A stretch of DNA of 64,000 bases from Ramlibacter tataouinensis (lineage in GTDB: Bacteria > Pseudomonadota > Gammaproteobacteria > Burkholderiales > Burkholderiaceae_C): assembly GCF_027941915.1 (NCBI RefSeq), contig NZ_CP116009.1, positions 3,596,001-3,660,000 on the forward strand, given 5' to 3'. Position numbers and translations under genes: made by a program. The notes beneath the pieces are model-generated. The model was given only the letters and a program-made list of their open reading frames with translations. It was not told the origin of the DNA and ran no database searches. Shown here piece by piece: positions 24,597 through 32,468 of this stretch. How positions within the stretch are numbered: position 1 is the stretch's first letter; each line of letters begins with the position of its first letter.

Positions 24597-25592
24597 ATGA
24601 CCCCGTTCCACGACTCCCGCCGCCGCTTTGCACTGGGCGGCCTCGCACTCGCCGCTGCCGCCGCAGGCCTGCCCCTGACTGCCACCGCGCAGGCGTACCC
24701 GTCCAAGCTGGTGACCGTCATCGTTCCGTTCGCCGCCGGCGGCACCACGGACATCCTGGCACGCGTGATCGGCCAGGCACTGACCAAGGAGCTGGGCCAG
24801 TCGGTGATCGTCGACAACCGCGCGGGCGCCGGCGGCAACATCGGTTCGGCCCTCGCGGCCAAGGCGACGGCCGACGGCTATACCCTGCTGATGGGCACGG
24901 TGGGCACGCACGCCATCAACCAGAGCCTGTACAAGAAGCTGCCGTTCGACCCCGTCAAGGATTTCGCGCCGCTCACGCGCGTGGCGATGGTGCCGAACCT
25001 GCTCGTGGCCAATCCCGGCAAGCCGTACAAGAACGTGAAGGAGCTGATCGCCTACGCGCAGGCCAATCCGGGCAAGGTGAACTTCGGTTCCTCCGGCAGC
25101 GGCAGTTCGATCCACCTGTCGGGTGAGCTGTTCAACTCGATGGCGAAGGTCAACATGATCCATGTGCCCTACAGGGGCAGCGCGCCGGCCGTCACCGACC
25201 TGCTGGGCGGCCAGATCGACATCATGTTCGACAACATGCCCTCTGCCATCCAGCACGTGCGCAGCGGCAAGCTGCGTCCGCTGGCCGTCACGACGGCCAA
25301 GCGCGCCCCCGAACTGCCCGATGTTCCGACGATTGCCGAAGCCGGGGTGCCCGGTTACGAAGCGACTTCCTGGTTCGGCATGTTTGCGCCCGCGGCCACG
25401 CCGGCGCCGATCGTCGCCCAGCTCAACGCGGCACTGGTCAAGGTGCTGGCCGATCCGGACGTGAAGAAGAAGCTGGCGGAGCAGGGCGCCGAGCCCTACG
25501 CCGAGAAGCCGGAGCAGTTCGCCGAATTCATCCGCAGCGAGTCGGCGAAGTGGAGCAAGGTCGTCAAGGCCTCCGGCGCCAGCGCCGACTAA
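24597..25592 (+). CDS. Bug-family (TTT) periplasmic substrate-binding protein
   Basis: 331 residues. The signal region starts with an SRRRFALGG twin-arginine-like motif and ends TATAQA. The mature protein has the Bug hallmarks: VTVIVPFAAGGTTDILAR, DNRAGAGGNIGS, SSGSGSSIHLSGELF, HVPYRGSAPAVTDLLGGQID and VPTIAEAGVPGYEATSWFG. Bug proteins bind carboxylates and similar ligands and work with TctAB carriers or as sensors. No TctA or TctB is encoded here, so it is an orphan. It is last in the pcaIJF operon and is followed by a terminator, so its ligand is probably an acid degraded by that pathway. Confidence 0.93.
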   Translation: MTPFHDSRRRFALGGLALAAAAAGLPLTATAQAYPSKLVTVIVPFAAGGTTDILARVIGQALTKELGQSVIVDNRAGAGGNIGSALAAKATADGYTLLMGTVGTHAINQSLYKKLPFDPVKDFAPLTRVAMVPNLLVANPGKPYKNVKELIAYAQANPGKVNFGSSGSGSSIHLSGELFNSMAKVNMIHVPYRGSAPAVTDLLGGQIDIMFDNMPSAIQHVRSGKLRPLAVTTAKRAPELPDVPTIAEAGVPGYEATSWFGMFAPAATPAPIVAQLNAALVKVLADPDVKKKLAEQGAEPYAEKPEQFAEFIRSESAKWSKVVKASGASAD

Positions 25593-25610
25593 GGCGGAGT
25601 TCTCGACGGG

Positions 25611-25633
25611 AAGGCCCAGGCCGGGGCCTTTTC
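25611..25633 (+). terminator. Rho-independent terminator after the Bug gene
   Basis: AAGGCCC and GGGCCTT form a 7-base-pair stem around AGGCCG, followed by TTC, 18 bases past the stop codon. It probably ends the pcaI-pcaJ-pcaF-SDR-bug transcript. The T-run is short (TTTTC including stem bases). Confidence 0.6.
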
Positions 25634-26089
25634 GGTCCGCTCTCCCGGCCGGCTTCCCCGAGCGTCGGAGTCCCTGAAGCCCTAACCAGGTAGCTAGGAT
25701 CATCGTGAGTTCGGCTGGGCTCCGCGGCGCCCTTCGGAAGGAAGGAGGCTACTTGGGCCGAGCGCATCGGCGGGGAGAACACGTTGGTGGCGATCCGAGC
25801 CGTTCCTGCTTGGGTACGCTTTCAGCCTTGCGACTGATGGCAGGCCGGGAAGCCCGTACTTCGTCTGGGTGTTCCCTTCCAGGAAGCAGTACACGTTCGA
25901 GATCGGACCCGACGAGAGGCGGGCGGCGCGCTGAACGCCTGTCTCGGAGGGCGGCGTCGGCCGGCTGAATCTGCAGCCGATGAGCAACCCGTCGACATCA
26001 AGCCCCAGCGTTGAACGTCGACAGCGGCGCCGCGAACAAGCCCCTCGTTGTCGGCGAGAACTTGCTCGCCGTGAAGGTGTGGTTCCGGC
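25634..26089. other. Gene-free stretch with one weakly coding-like remnant
   Basis: No complete gene is convincing here. One plus-strand frame ends at a TGA at 25932-25934 and reads YFVWVFPSRKQYTFEIGPDE near its end, with GC-rich third positions. It has no plausible start codon and no recognised relative, so it may be the tail of an eroded gene. Overlapping frames on both strands are judged chance openings in GC-rich DNA. Confidence 0.25.
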
Positions 26090-26143
26090 ATCGCCCTGCG
26101 GCACCCCTGGCACCGCAGGGCGATCTCCGAGAGGAGATCGCCC
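26090..26143. repeat. Overlapping, mutually exclusive inverted repeats
   Basis: Three related segments alternate: ATCGCCCTGCGG (26090-26101), CCGCAGGGCGAT (26113-26124) and GGAGATCGCCC (26133-26143). The first two form a 12-base-pair stem. Alternatively GGGCGATCTCC (26118-26128) pairs with the third in an 11-base-pair stem with a GAGA loop. The middle arm cannot be in both. The stretch ends 6 bases past the stop of the SWIB gene and could terminate it. Confidence 0.55.
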
Positions 26144-26149
26144 CGACGG

Positions 26150-26422
26150 TCAGGTCGCGTGCAGGTGCTTGCCCACCAATCCGGTCATCTCGAACATCGT
26201 GACCTCACCCTTGCCCATCACGGCCTTGAGCTTGTCATCGCAAATGATGTTGCGCTTGTTGGAAGGGTTCTGCAGGTTGTGGGCCTTGATGTACTCCCAA
26301 AGGCGCTTCGTGACTTCGGTGCGTGGCACAGCCTCGGAGCCGATCACGGCAGCCAGCTCAGGGCTCGGTTTCAGCGCCTTCATGAAGGCGGAGTTCTTCT
26401 TGGGTGTTTCGGCTTGCGTCAT
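26150..26422 (-). CDS. SWIB/MDM2-domain protein
   Basis: 90 residues, nearly all one SWIB (BAF60b) domain: FMKALKPSPELAAVIGSEAV, then TKRLWEYIKAHNLQNPSNKRN, DDKLKAVMGKGEVTMFEMTGLVGKHL. Stand-alone SWIB proteins are widespread in chlamydiae and many proteobacteria and are thought to act on DNA or topoisomerase; their role in beta-proteobacteria is not established. It is monocistronic, with a double hairpin just downstream. Its base composition looks slightly lower in GC than its neighbours. Confidence 0.9.
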   Translation of the reverse strand: MTQAETPKKNSAFMKALKPSPELAAVIGSEAVPRTEVTKRLWEYIKAHNLQNPSNKRNIICDDKLKAVMGKGEVTMFEMTGLVGKHLHAT

Positions 26423-26602
26423 GCTGTACCTGTGGTCAAAAAGGAAGGCAGCATACTCGCACGCGGTCGAGAAACCTGTGCCAAACGTAAGCTGCTGCCG
26501 CCCGCAAGCGATGGGGCTGCTTTCGGGCCAGGAGCAGACATCCTGAAGTTGCGCGCGCTAGCAAGGGCCGGCTTGCTGATGCCCGGGCCTCTCGGCCTGC
26601 AG

Positions 26603-27145
26603 CTATCTCGCGAGCTTGATCAATTCGGCCGAGCGACGCTCGGCGTACATGACGCGTTCAGGTGCGGGCGCAAGGCTGACCACTGCGTCTGCCAAGTGCC
26701 GCCCGTAGGTCTCGCCCGACCTGAGCTCGAGCTCGGTTGGCGCAAGGACGTGGGCGGAGTGCGCTGACACCATGCCGACAAATTCTCCGGCAGAGGAAAC
26801 CAGTGGAAAGGAGAGGACCGAGCGAAATGGGACCGAGTTCGCGAAGTCCACGTACGGCTTGAAATCCTCATCGACGCGGACGTCGGGAACGAACACCGGC
26901 TTGCCCGAGCGGGCAGCACGACCGCAGACTGTGCTGGAGCCGACGGCGACCCGCTCGAAGGTTTTCAGGAATGCCAACCCGAGCCCGCGGGCGGCGACGA
27001 TGACCAGTCGCCCGTCGCTCCCTGGAAACTGCACGTTCCCCATCTCCGCACCGTGCAGTGCGACGACGTCGTGAAGCCCTGCCTGGATCTTCTCGTCGAG
27101 CGTCTTGGCGCCACCCAGGCGTGAAAGCATTGGCTCCAGAAGCAT
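26603..27145 (-). CDS. GAF-domain protein
   Basis: 180 residues. A single GAF sensory domain spans about 12-160: KTLDEKIQAGLHDVVALHGAE, then ARGLGLAFLKTFERV, STVCGRAARSGKPVFVPDV, RSVLSFPLVSSAGEFVGMVS. No output domain is attached. The lone cysteine (STVCGRA) lies where free-methionine sulfoxide reductase-like and light-sensing GAFs also have conserved residues, but I do not see the fRMsr pattern. Such stand-alone GAF proteins often accompany signalling partners encoded elsewhere. It is separated from the aminotransferase gene by 62 bases. Confidence 0.8.
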   Translation of the reverse strand: MLLEPMLSRLGGAKTLDEKIQAGLHDVVALHGAEMGNVQFPGSDGRLVIVAARGLGLAFLKTFERVAVGSSTVCGRAARSGKPVFVPDVRVDEDFKPYVDFANSVPFRSVLSFPLVSSAGEFVGMVSAHSAHVLAPTELELRSGETYGRHLADAVVSLAPAPERVMYAERRSAELIKLAR

Positions 27146-27207
27146 CCTGGAATTCTAGGCTGAGCGTCCGGGCTCATGGACCGGGATCTCGCCGGCCGCT
27201 GGTGCCG

Positions 27208-28428
27208 CTACTCGGCGATGGGCCGGTCGGACCGCTGGGCCGTCCCGGCGAGGTATTCCATCGCGGCGGCGCAGCCGCTGCCTGGCAGCCGCACGCCGGC
27301 CAGGCGCAGGCCCATCTCGCAGCCCGAGAGGGTCGCCATCAAGGTGAGGTCGTTGCACTCGCCGAGGTGCCCGATCCGGAACATGCGCCCCTTCACCTTG
27401 CCGAGCCCCGCGCCCAGCGACATGTTGAAGCGCTGGTAGACGAGTTGCCGCACCGCGTCGGCATCCACGCCCTCCGGCATCATCACCCCGGTCAGCACCG
27501 GCGAGTAGACCGCCGGGTCGGCGCACTGGATCTCCAGCCCCCAGGCGCGCACGGCACGGCGGCAAGCTTCGCCCAGGCGCTGGTGGCGCGCGAACACGGC
27601 CTCCAGCCCCTCCTGGTGCAGCATGTCGAGGGCTTCGGACAGGGCGTACAGCAGGTTGGTGTTGGGCGTGTACGGGAAGTACCCCGTCTTGTTGATCTCC
27701 AGCATCTCGTCCCAGGCCCAGAACGATTTCGGCAGCCGGGCCGTGCGGCTCGCCTCGATCGCCTTGGGCGACAGGGCATTGAAGCTGATGCCGGGCGGCA
27801 TCATCAGGCCCTTCTGCGAGCCGCTGACCGAGACGTCCACGCCCCACTCGTCGTGGCGGTAGTCGGCCGAGGCCAGCCCCGAGATGGTGTCCACCATCAG
27901 CAGCGCCGGGTGGCCGGCAGCGTCGATCGCGCGGCGAACGGCGGCGATGTCCGACGTCACGCCGGTCGAGGTCTCGTTGTGGACGACGCACACGGCCTTG
28001 ATCGCATGCGAGCGGTCCGCCCGCAGCCGCTCTTCGATCATGGGGGCCTGCACGCCGCGGCGCCAGCCCTCGCTGCCCGGCAGGCCCAGGAACTCGGGCT
28101 CCAGGCCCAGGCGCAGGGCCATCTTGTTCCACAGCGTGGCGAAGTGGCCGGTCTCGTACATCAGCACCGCGTCGCCGGGGCTGAGCGTGTTGGCCAGAGC
28201 CGCCTCCCAGGCGCCGGTGCCCGAAGCCGGGTAGATGACCACGGGATGCCGGGTCTTGAAGAGGGTGCGGATGCCGGCGAGAACCTTGCGGCCAAGCGCG
28301 CCGAACTCCGGGCCGCGGTGGTCGATGGTCGGGTAGCTCATCGCACGCTGCAGGCGGTCGGGCACCGGGCTCGGCCCCGGGATCTGCAGGAAGTGGCGCC
28401 CGGCGGGGTGGAAGTTCAGGTTCAGCAC
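27208..28428 (-). CDS. Alanine/serine-glyoxylate aminotransferase family enzyme
   Basis: 406 residues, fold type I PLP enzyme of class V. The Schiff-base lysine is K206 (VSGSQKGLMMPPG), with the PLP aspartate in LLMVDTISGLASADY and the N-terminal HFLQIPGPSPVP block of AGAT/SGAT enzymes. It transfers the amino group of serine, alanine or a related amino acid to glyoxylate; PucG-like relatives use ureidoglycine. It is the third gene of a leftward arm (AMDase-family, GntR, aminotransferase) divergent from the hydantoinase operon. A role in nitrogen recovery from the imported cyclic amide is inferred. Confidence 0.9.
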   Translation of the reverse strand: MLNLNFHPAGRHFLQIPGPSPVPDRLQRAMSYPTIDHRGPEFGALGRKVLAGIRTLFKTRHPVVIYPASGTGAWEAALANTLSPGDAVLMYETGHFATLWNKMALRLGLEPEFLGLPGSEGWRRGVQAPMIEERLRADRSHAIKAVCVVHNETSTGVTSDIAAVRRAIDAAGHPALLMVDTISGLASADYRHDEWGVDVSVSGSQKGLMMPPGISFNALSPKAIEASRTARLPKSFWAWDEMLEINKTGYFPYTPNTNLLYALSEALDMLHQEGLEAVFARHQRLGEACRRAVRAWGLEIQCADPAVYSPVLTGVMMPEGVDADAVRQLVYQRFNMSLGAGLGKVKGRMFRIGHLGECNDLTLMATLSGCEMGLRLAGVRLPGSGCAAAMEYLAGTAQRSDRPIAE

Positions 28429-28506
28429 GTGGGTCTCCTTGTTGAAATGGCGGCGCCGCAGGGGGCGCCGGCGCCGCCGGAAAAGGCAGGGAGCAGGCGC
28501 GCGCGC

Positions 28507-29208
28507 CTAGCTGTTGAAGATCTCGGCGAGATCGACCTCGCCGTTGCCGACATCGAGCTGGAGGCTGCTCTCGATGTGCTCGAGGTGCTCGAGCATGAGC
28601 TTCTCGGCCTTGGCGCGATCACGCTTGGCGACCGCATCGACGATCTTCTCGTGTTCATCGTTGCGGCACGCGTGGGCGGTCGGCGCGTCGTACAGGAAGA
28701 TGGTCAGGCAGGTCAGCATGCAGAGCTCGCGCACGCTGCGGGCCAGCGCCGCGTTGCCGGCCAGTTCCGCCGCCAGGGTGTGGAACTCGCCCGACAGGCG
28801 GATCACCGCCCGCTTGTCGGCCCGGCGGCGCGCGTCCGCCTCCAGCTCCTGGTGCTGGCGCAGGCGTGCGACCTTCTCCGGGGTGAGGGTGTCCACCAGC
28901 CGCCGCAGGACCGCCGGTTCGATCAGCCGGCGCGCCTCGAACACGTCGCGCGCCTGCTCGATCGAAGGCTTGGCGACGTAGGCGCCGCGCTGGGGGTACA
29001 GCTCGACGATCTGCTCGTGCGCCAGCTTGGCGAGCACCTCGCGGATGCGTGCCCGGCTGACGCCGAAGATCTCCGCCATGCGCTCTTCGCCGAGCTTGGT
29101 GCCGGGCTGGAGGCGGTGCTCCAGGATGGCGACATAGATGCGCTCGTAGATGTCTTCCACCGATTTTTCCCGCTCCGCACGGGGGGAGGACTTGCGCGCA
29201 GTCGCCAT
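28507..29208 (-). CDS. GntR-family transcriptional regulator, FCD subfamily
   Basis: 233 residues. wHTH at ~15-80 (VEDIYERIYVAILEHRLQPG, MAEIFGVSRARIREVLAKLA), FCD domain at ~95-220 (FEARRLIEPAVLRRL, SGEFHTLAAELAGN, NDEHEKIVDAVAKRD, LEHLEHIESSL). It lies between the AMDase-family gene and the aminotransferase gene and is the obvious local regulator of the 27.2-40.1 kb locus. Repeated ATGTCAACAA/TGTCTACAT elements in the divergent promoter (29981-30228) are candidate operators. Confidence 0.92.
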   Translation of the reverse strand: MATARKSSPRAEREKSVEDIYERIYVAILEHRLQPGTKLGEERMAEIFGVSRARIREVLAKLAHEQIVELYPQRGAYVAKPSIEQARDVFEARRLIEPAVLRRLVDTLTPEKVARLRQHQELEADARRRADKRAVIRLSGEFHTLAAELAGNAALARSVRELCMLTCLTIFLYDAPTAHACRNDEHEKIVDAVAKRDRAKAEKLMLEHLEHIESSLQLDVGNGEVDLAEIFNS

Positions 29209-29267
29209 CGGTTGCTTGTGGTTGCGTTCGCCGGCGATTCTAGCCAGCGGTCGGGTTTGCGCCGCGT

Positions 29268-29990
29268 TCAGGCCCATTGGAACAGCTCTCCCCATCCGGT
29301 GATGCCGGCCGGCGACCGCCTGGCCAGTCGTGCCATCCCCCAGACGGTGGTGCTCACCGTATCCAGCAGGGGGATGCGTGTGTCGGCTTCCACGCGCGCG
29401 GCCAGCGGCGCGGCGCGCAGGTTGGTGCAGAAGGTGGTGATCGCCTCCGGCCGCTGCGCGGCCACTTCGTCGATCAGCTCGCGCAGCCGCTGCGGCTCGA
29501 CGCCGGCGAACGAGTGGTTGTCGCGGATGTCCAGGTGTCGCTCGGCGACGACCGTGATGCCCAGCGCGCGGTAGTTCTCGACGATGCGCACCTGCACGTC
29601 CTGCGTGTAGGGCGTGACGAGCGCCAGGGTTCGCGCGCCGCGGATCTGCAGCAATTCGTTCAAGGCCAGCACGGCCGTGGTGGCCGGGATGCCGGTGTGC
29701 GAGCGGATCCGCTCGCACAACTGCCGGTCGCGCTCGAAGCCCAGCCAGCCGGCCGAGGTGCCGCTCCAGCCGATCACGTCGACCTTGGCATGGGCCAGAA
29801 GTTCGGCCGCGGCCAGGATCGGGCCTTCGTCGAACTGGCCCAGGGCGCCGGCGCCCAACCCGATCTCCGTCACCCTGAACCGCGAGAAGTGCGCGGTGGC
29901 ATCCGGCAGCAGCCGGACGATCTCGCCGGTGATCGGTTCGAGGGTCGTATTGGAAGACGGCGTCAGGATGCCGAATCGGGTTGTTGACAT
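29268..29990 (-). CDS. Maleate isomerase / arylmalonate decarboxylase family protein (single-cysteine form)
   Basis: 240 residues, Asp/Glu-racemase superfamily. N-terminal FGILTPSSNTTLEP and WSGTSAGWLGFERD are family blocks. Maleate isomerases use two cysteines. Here the first position is glycine (G77 in SGTS) and only the second, C188 (TTFCTNLR), remains. That is the arrangement of arylmalonate decarboxylase (G74/C188 in the Bordetella enzyme). It may therefore be a malonate-type decarboxylase or an unusual isomerase. ATG 29990 is preferred over an upstream ATG at 30002. It is the first gene of the leftward arm, divergent from the hydantoinase gene. Confidence 0.82.
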   Translation of the reverse strand: MSTTRFGILTPSSNTTLEPITGEIVRLLPDATAHFSRFRVTEIGLGAGALGQFDEGPILAAAELLAHAKVDVIGWSGTSAGWLGFERDRQLCERIRSHTGIPATTAVLALNELLQIRGARTLALVTPYTQDVQVRIVENYRALGITVVAERHLDIRDNHSFAGVEPQRLRELIDEVAAQRPEAITTFCTNLRAAPLAARVEADTRIPLLDTVSTTVWGMARLARRSPAGITGWGELFQWA

Positions 29991-30228
29991 TTGTGCCTGC
30001 AATGTGCAAGGCCATTATGCATGGCGCGTTGGGGAAGAGCCAGCTGTTGCGTTTTCAATGTCTACATCGGTGTAAACACCAATGGGGCGGACGATCGGCC
30101 AAGCCATAGTGGCTATCCGTGAGCCATTTTCGATGGTATGTAGGCACCCTTGGAAGCGCTCATTTGAGCGACATATGCGAGCTGTGCATGAGTAAATGTC
30201 AACAATGAATCGGATAGATTGTCTACAT
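29981..30228. promoter_or_regulatory. Divergent promoter region with repeated ATGTCAACAA / TGTCTACAT elements
   Basis: The 263-base gap between starts at 29990 and 30254 has four related sites. ATGTCAACAA occurs on the minus strand at 29981-29990 (overlapping the ATG) and on the plus strand at 30196-30205. ATGTCTACAT is at 30058-30067 and TTGTCTACAT at 30219-30228. The pair at 30196-30206 and 30218-30228 is an imperfect inverted repeat (9 of 11). The region is AT-rich compared with its surroundings. The neighbouring FCD-GntR is the likely binder. Confidence 0.5.
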
Positions 30229-30253
30229 GAAAAGATGGCGACCAGGGGGCTGA

Positions 30254-31687
30254 ATGGCTGATGCGGCCTTCGACCTGGTGGTGCGCAACGCGCAGGTCGC
30301 CACGGCGAGCGACACCTTCGATTGCGACATCGGCATCCGCGACGGCCGGATCGTGCAACTGGGGCAGGCACTGGCGGCGGGCCGCGACGAGTACGACGCC
30401 GCAGGCAGGGTGGTGACGCCCGGTGGGGTGGATGCCCACTGCCACCTCGACCAGCCGATGGAGGCGCCGGCCCGCATGGCCGACGACTTCCGCTCCGGCA
30501 GCCGCTCGGCGGCCTGCGGCGGAACGACCACCGTGATCCCGTTCGCCGCACAGATGAAGGGGCAGTCGCTGCTGGCCGCGGTGGACGACTACCACGCACG
30601 TGCCGAGGGGCGCGCGGTGGTGGACTACGCCTTCCACCTGATCGTCAGCGACCCGACGCCGCAGGTGCTGTCCACGGAGTTGCCGCAGCTGATCGCGCAG
30701 GGCTACACGTCCTTCAAGGTCTATATGACCTACGACGACATGAAGCTCGACGACGGCCAGATCCTGGACGTGCTGGACGTCGCGCGCACCCACGGCGCCC
30801 TGGCCATGCTGCATGCGGAGAACGCCGACTGCATCGAATGGCTGACGCGCCGGCTGGAGGCCGCCGGCCGGACCGCCCCGCGCTACCACGCCCATGCCCG
30901 GCCGATGCTGGTCGAGCGCGAGGCGACCCACCGCGCCATCGCCCTGTCGCAGCTGGTGGACGTGCCGATCCTGATCGTCCACGTCTCGGGCGGGGAGGCC
31001 GTCGAGCAGATCCGCTGGGCCCGCAGCCACGGCCTCTCGGTGTTCGCCGAGACCTGCCCGCAGTACCTGTTCCTCACCGCGGAGGACCTGGGCATCGACG
31101 ACAGTTACCACGGCGCGCGCTGCGTCTGCAGCCCGCCGCCGCGCGACAAGCGGAACCAGCAGGTGATCTGGGACGGCTTGTCCGACGGCCTGTTCACGAT
31201 CTTCTCGTCCGACCACGCGCCGTTCCGCTACGACGATCCGCAGGGCAAGAAGCCGCACGGCGAGGAGGTGGCCTTTCGCCACATTCCCAACGGCATCCCG
31301 GGACTGGAGACGCGGCTGCCGCTGCTGTACTCCGAAGGCGTGCTGGGCGGCCGCATCACGCTGCAGAAATTCGTGGAGCTCACCTCGACCAACCCCGCCA
31401 AGGCCTACGGCCTGCATCCGCGCAAGGGCACCATCGCCATCGGCTGCGACGCCGACCTGGTGGTCTGGGACCACCGGGACACGGTGGTGCGCAATGCGGA
31501 CCTGCACCACGCGGTCGACTACACGCCCTACGAGGGCATGGGGCTCAAGGCCTGGCCGGCGCTCACGCTCAGCCGCGGCGAGGTGGTGTGGGACGGCCGC
31601 GACTGCGTGGCCCGGGAGGGCCGCGGCCGCTTCCTGCGTTGCGGCCGGCCGACGCTGCTGCCGCAGCGCCCGGAGGGACGGCCATGA
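30254..31687 (+). CDS. Dihydropyrimidinase/hydantoinase-family cyclic amide hydrolase
   Basis: 477 residues, binuclear metal amidohydrolase. All ligands are present: H62 and H64 (DAHCHLDQP), carboxylated K155 (SFKVYMTYD), H187 (LHAEN), H243 (IVHVSGG) and D320 (FSSDHAPF). The spacing matches dihydropyrimidinases. It opens cyclic ureides or imides (dihydropyrimidines, hydantoins, succinimide, maleimide). The neighbours are a racemase homologue, TRAP importer and amidase rather than beta-ureidopropionase, so an imidase-like role followed by half-amide hydrolysis is attractive. It is the first gene of a rightward operon with ATGA coupling to the next gene. Confidence 0.92.
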   Translation: MADAAFDLVVRNAQVATASDTFDCDIGIRDGRIVQLGQALAAGRDEYDAAGRVVTPGGVDAHCHLDQPMEAPARMADDFRSGSRSAACGGTTTVIPFAAQMKGQSLLAAVDDYHARAEGRAVVDYAFHLIVSDPTPQVLSTELPQLIAQGYTSFKVYMTYDDMKLDDGQILDVLDVARTHGALAMLHAENADCIEWLTRRLEAAGRTAPRYHAHARPMLVEREATHRAIALSQLVDVPILIVHVSGGEAVEQIRWARSHGLSVFAETCPQYLFLTAEDLGIDDSYHGARCVCSPPPRDKRNQQVIWDGLSDGLFTIFSSDHAPFRYDDPQGKKPHGEEVAFRHIPNGIPGLETRLPLLYSEGVLGGRITLQKFVELTSTNPAKAYGLHPRKGTIAIGCDADLVVWDHRDTVVRNADLHHAVDYTPYEGMGLKAWPALTLSRGEVVWDGRDCVAREGRGRFLRCGRPTLLPQRPEGRP

Positions 31688-32430
31688 AGCTGCTGCTGGT
31701 CAACCCGAATATCTCGACGGAAGTGAGTGCGCTGATCGAGGCCGAGGCCCGGCGCACGGCGGCGCCGGACACCCGCATCACGGTGGCCACCGCACCGTTC
31801 GGGGTCGCCTACATCGAGACCCGCTTCGAGGCGCTGGTGGGGGCGTACGCGGCGGCGCAGGTGGCGGCGCAGGCGTACGCGCAGCACGATGCCCTCATCG
31901 TCGCGGCCTTTGGCGACCCCGGCGTGGGCGGCATCCGCGAACTGCTGCCCATCCCGGTGATCGGGCTGACCGAGAGCGCACTGGCCAGCGCCTGCCTGCT
32001 GGGCCAGCGGTTCTCCATCATCACCATCTCGCAGCGCATCCAGGCCTGGTACCGCGAGGTCGTGCACTCGTACGGGCTGCTCGATCGCCTGGCCAGCATG
32101 CGCGGCCTGGACCGGCAGCTCTCCATCGGGTCGGTGCAGCAGGACCACGCCGACCGGCTGGCGCAGCTGTGCGACGAAGCCGTGCGCCAGGATGGCGCCG
32201 ACGTGATCGTGCTGGCCGGCGCGCCGCTGGCCGGGCTGGCGCGCACGCTGCGCGACCAGCTCCCGGTGCCGGTGGTGGACGGCGTCTCCAGCGCCGTGCG
32301 CCACGCCGAAACGCTCGTCGCCCTGCAGCCCGGATCGCACCGGGGCGGCAGCTTCGAAACCCCGCCGGTCAAGCCTCACAAGGGCCTGCCGGAAGCCATC
32401 GCGCGCATCCTCGCGCGCACCGGTCCGTAG
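31684..32430 (+). CDS. Hydantoin-racemase-like Asp/Glu racemase family protein lacking both catalytic cysteines
   Basis: 248 residues. MKLLLVNPNIS and the two-domain layout are those of hydantoin/allantoin racemases. The usual cysteines are replaced: the first site reads VAAFGDPGVGG (residues ~73-83) and the second VIVLAGAPLAG (~174-184). The remaining cysteines (C104, C163) are not at catalytic positions. A two-base cysteine racemisation mechanism is therefore impossible. The protein may be a lyase, a binding partner or use other residues. It is translationally coupled to the hydantoinase (ATGA), which argues for a role on the same substrate. Confidence 0.85.
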   Translation: MKLLLVNPNISTEVSALIEAEARRTAAPDTRITVATAPFGVAYIETRFEALVGAYAAAQVAAQAYAQHDALIVAAFGDPGVGGIRELLPIPVIGLTESALASACLLGQRFSIITISQRIQAWYREVVHSYGLLDRLASMRGLDRQLSIGSVQQDHADRLAQLCDEAVRQDGADVIVLAGAPLAGLARTLRDQLPVPVVDGVSSAVRHAETLVALQPGSHRGGSFETPPVKPHKGLPEAIARILARTGP

Positions 32431-32468
32431 TCCCCCGCCCGTCTGCAACCTCTGCCCAAGGAGCCCCC

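Noticed and set aside
25634..26089. Several 60-140 codon open frames in the gap before the SWIB gene
   Set aside because: They overlap on both strands, lack plausible starts or ribosome sites, and show no recognisable domain; only one was kept as a low-confidence remnant.
27208..32430. Interpretation as reductive pyrimidine catabolism
   Set aside because: The hydantoinase and aminotransferase fit, but no dihydropyrimidine dehydrogenase (PreTA) or beta-ureidopropionase is present, and the amidase, racemase homologue and malic enzyme fit imide or amide use better.
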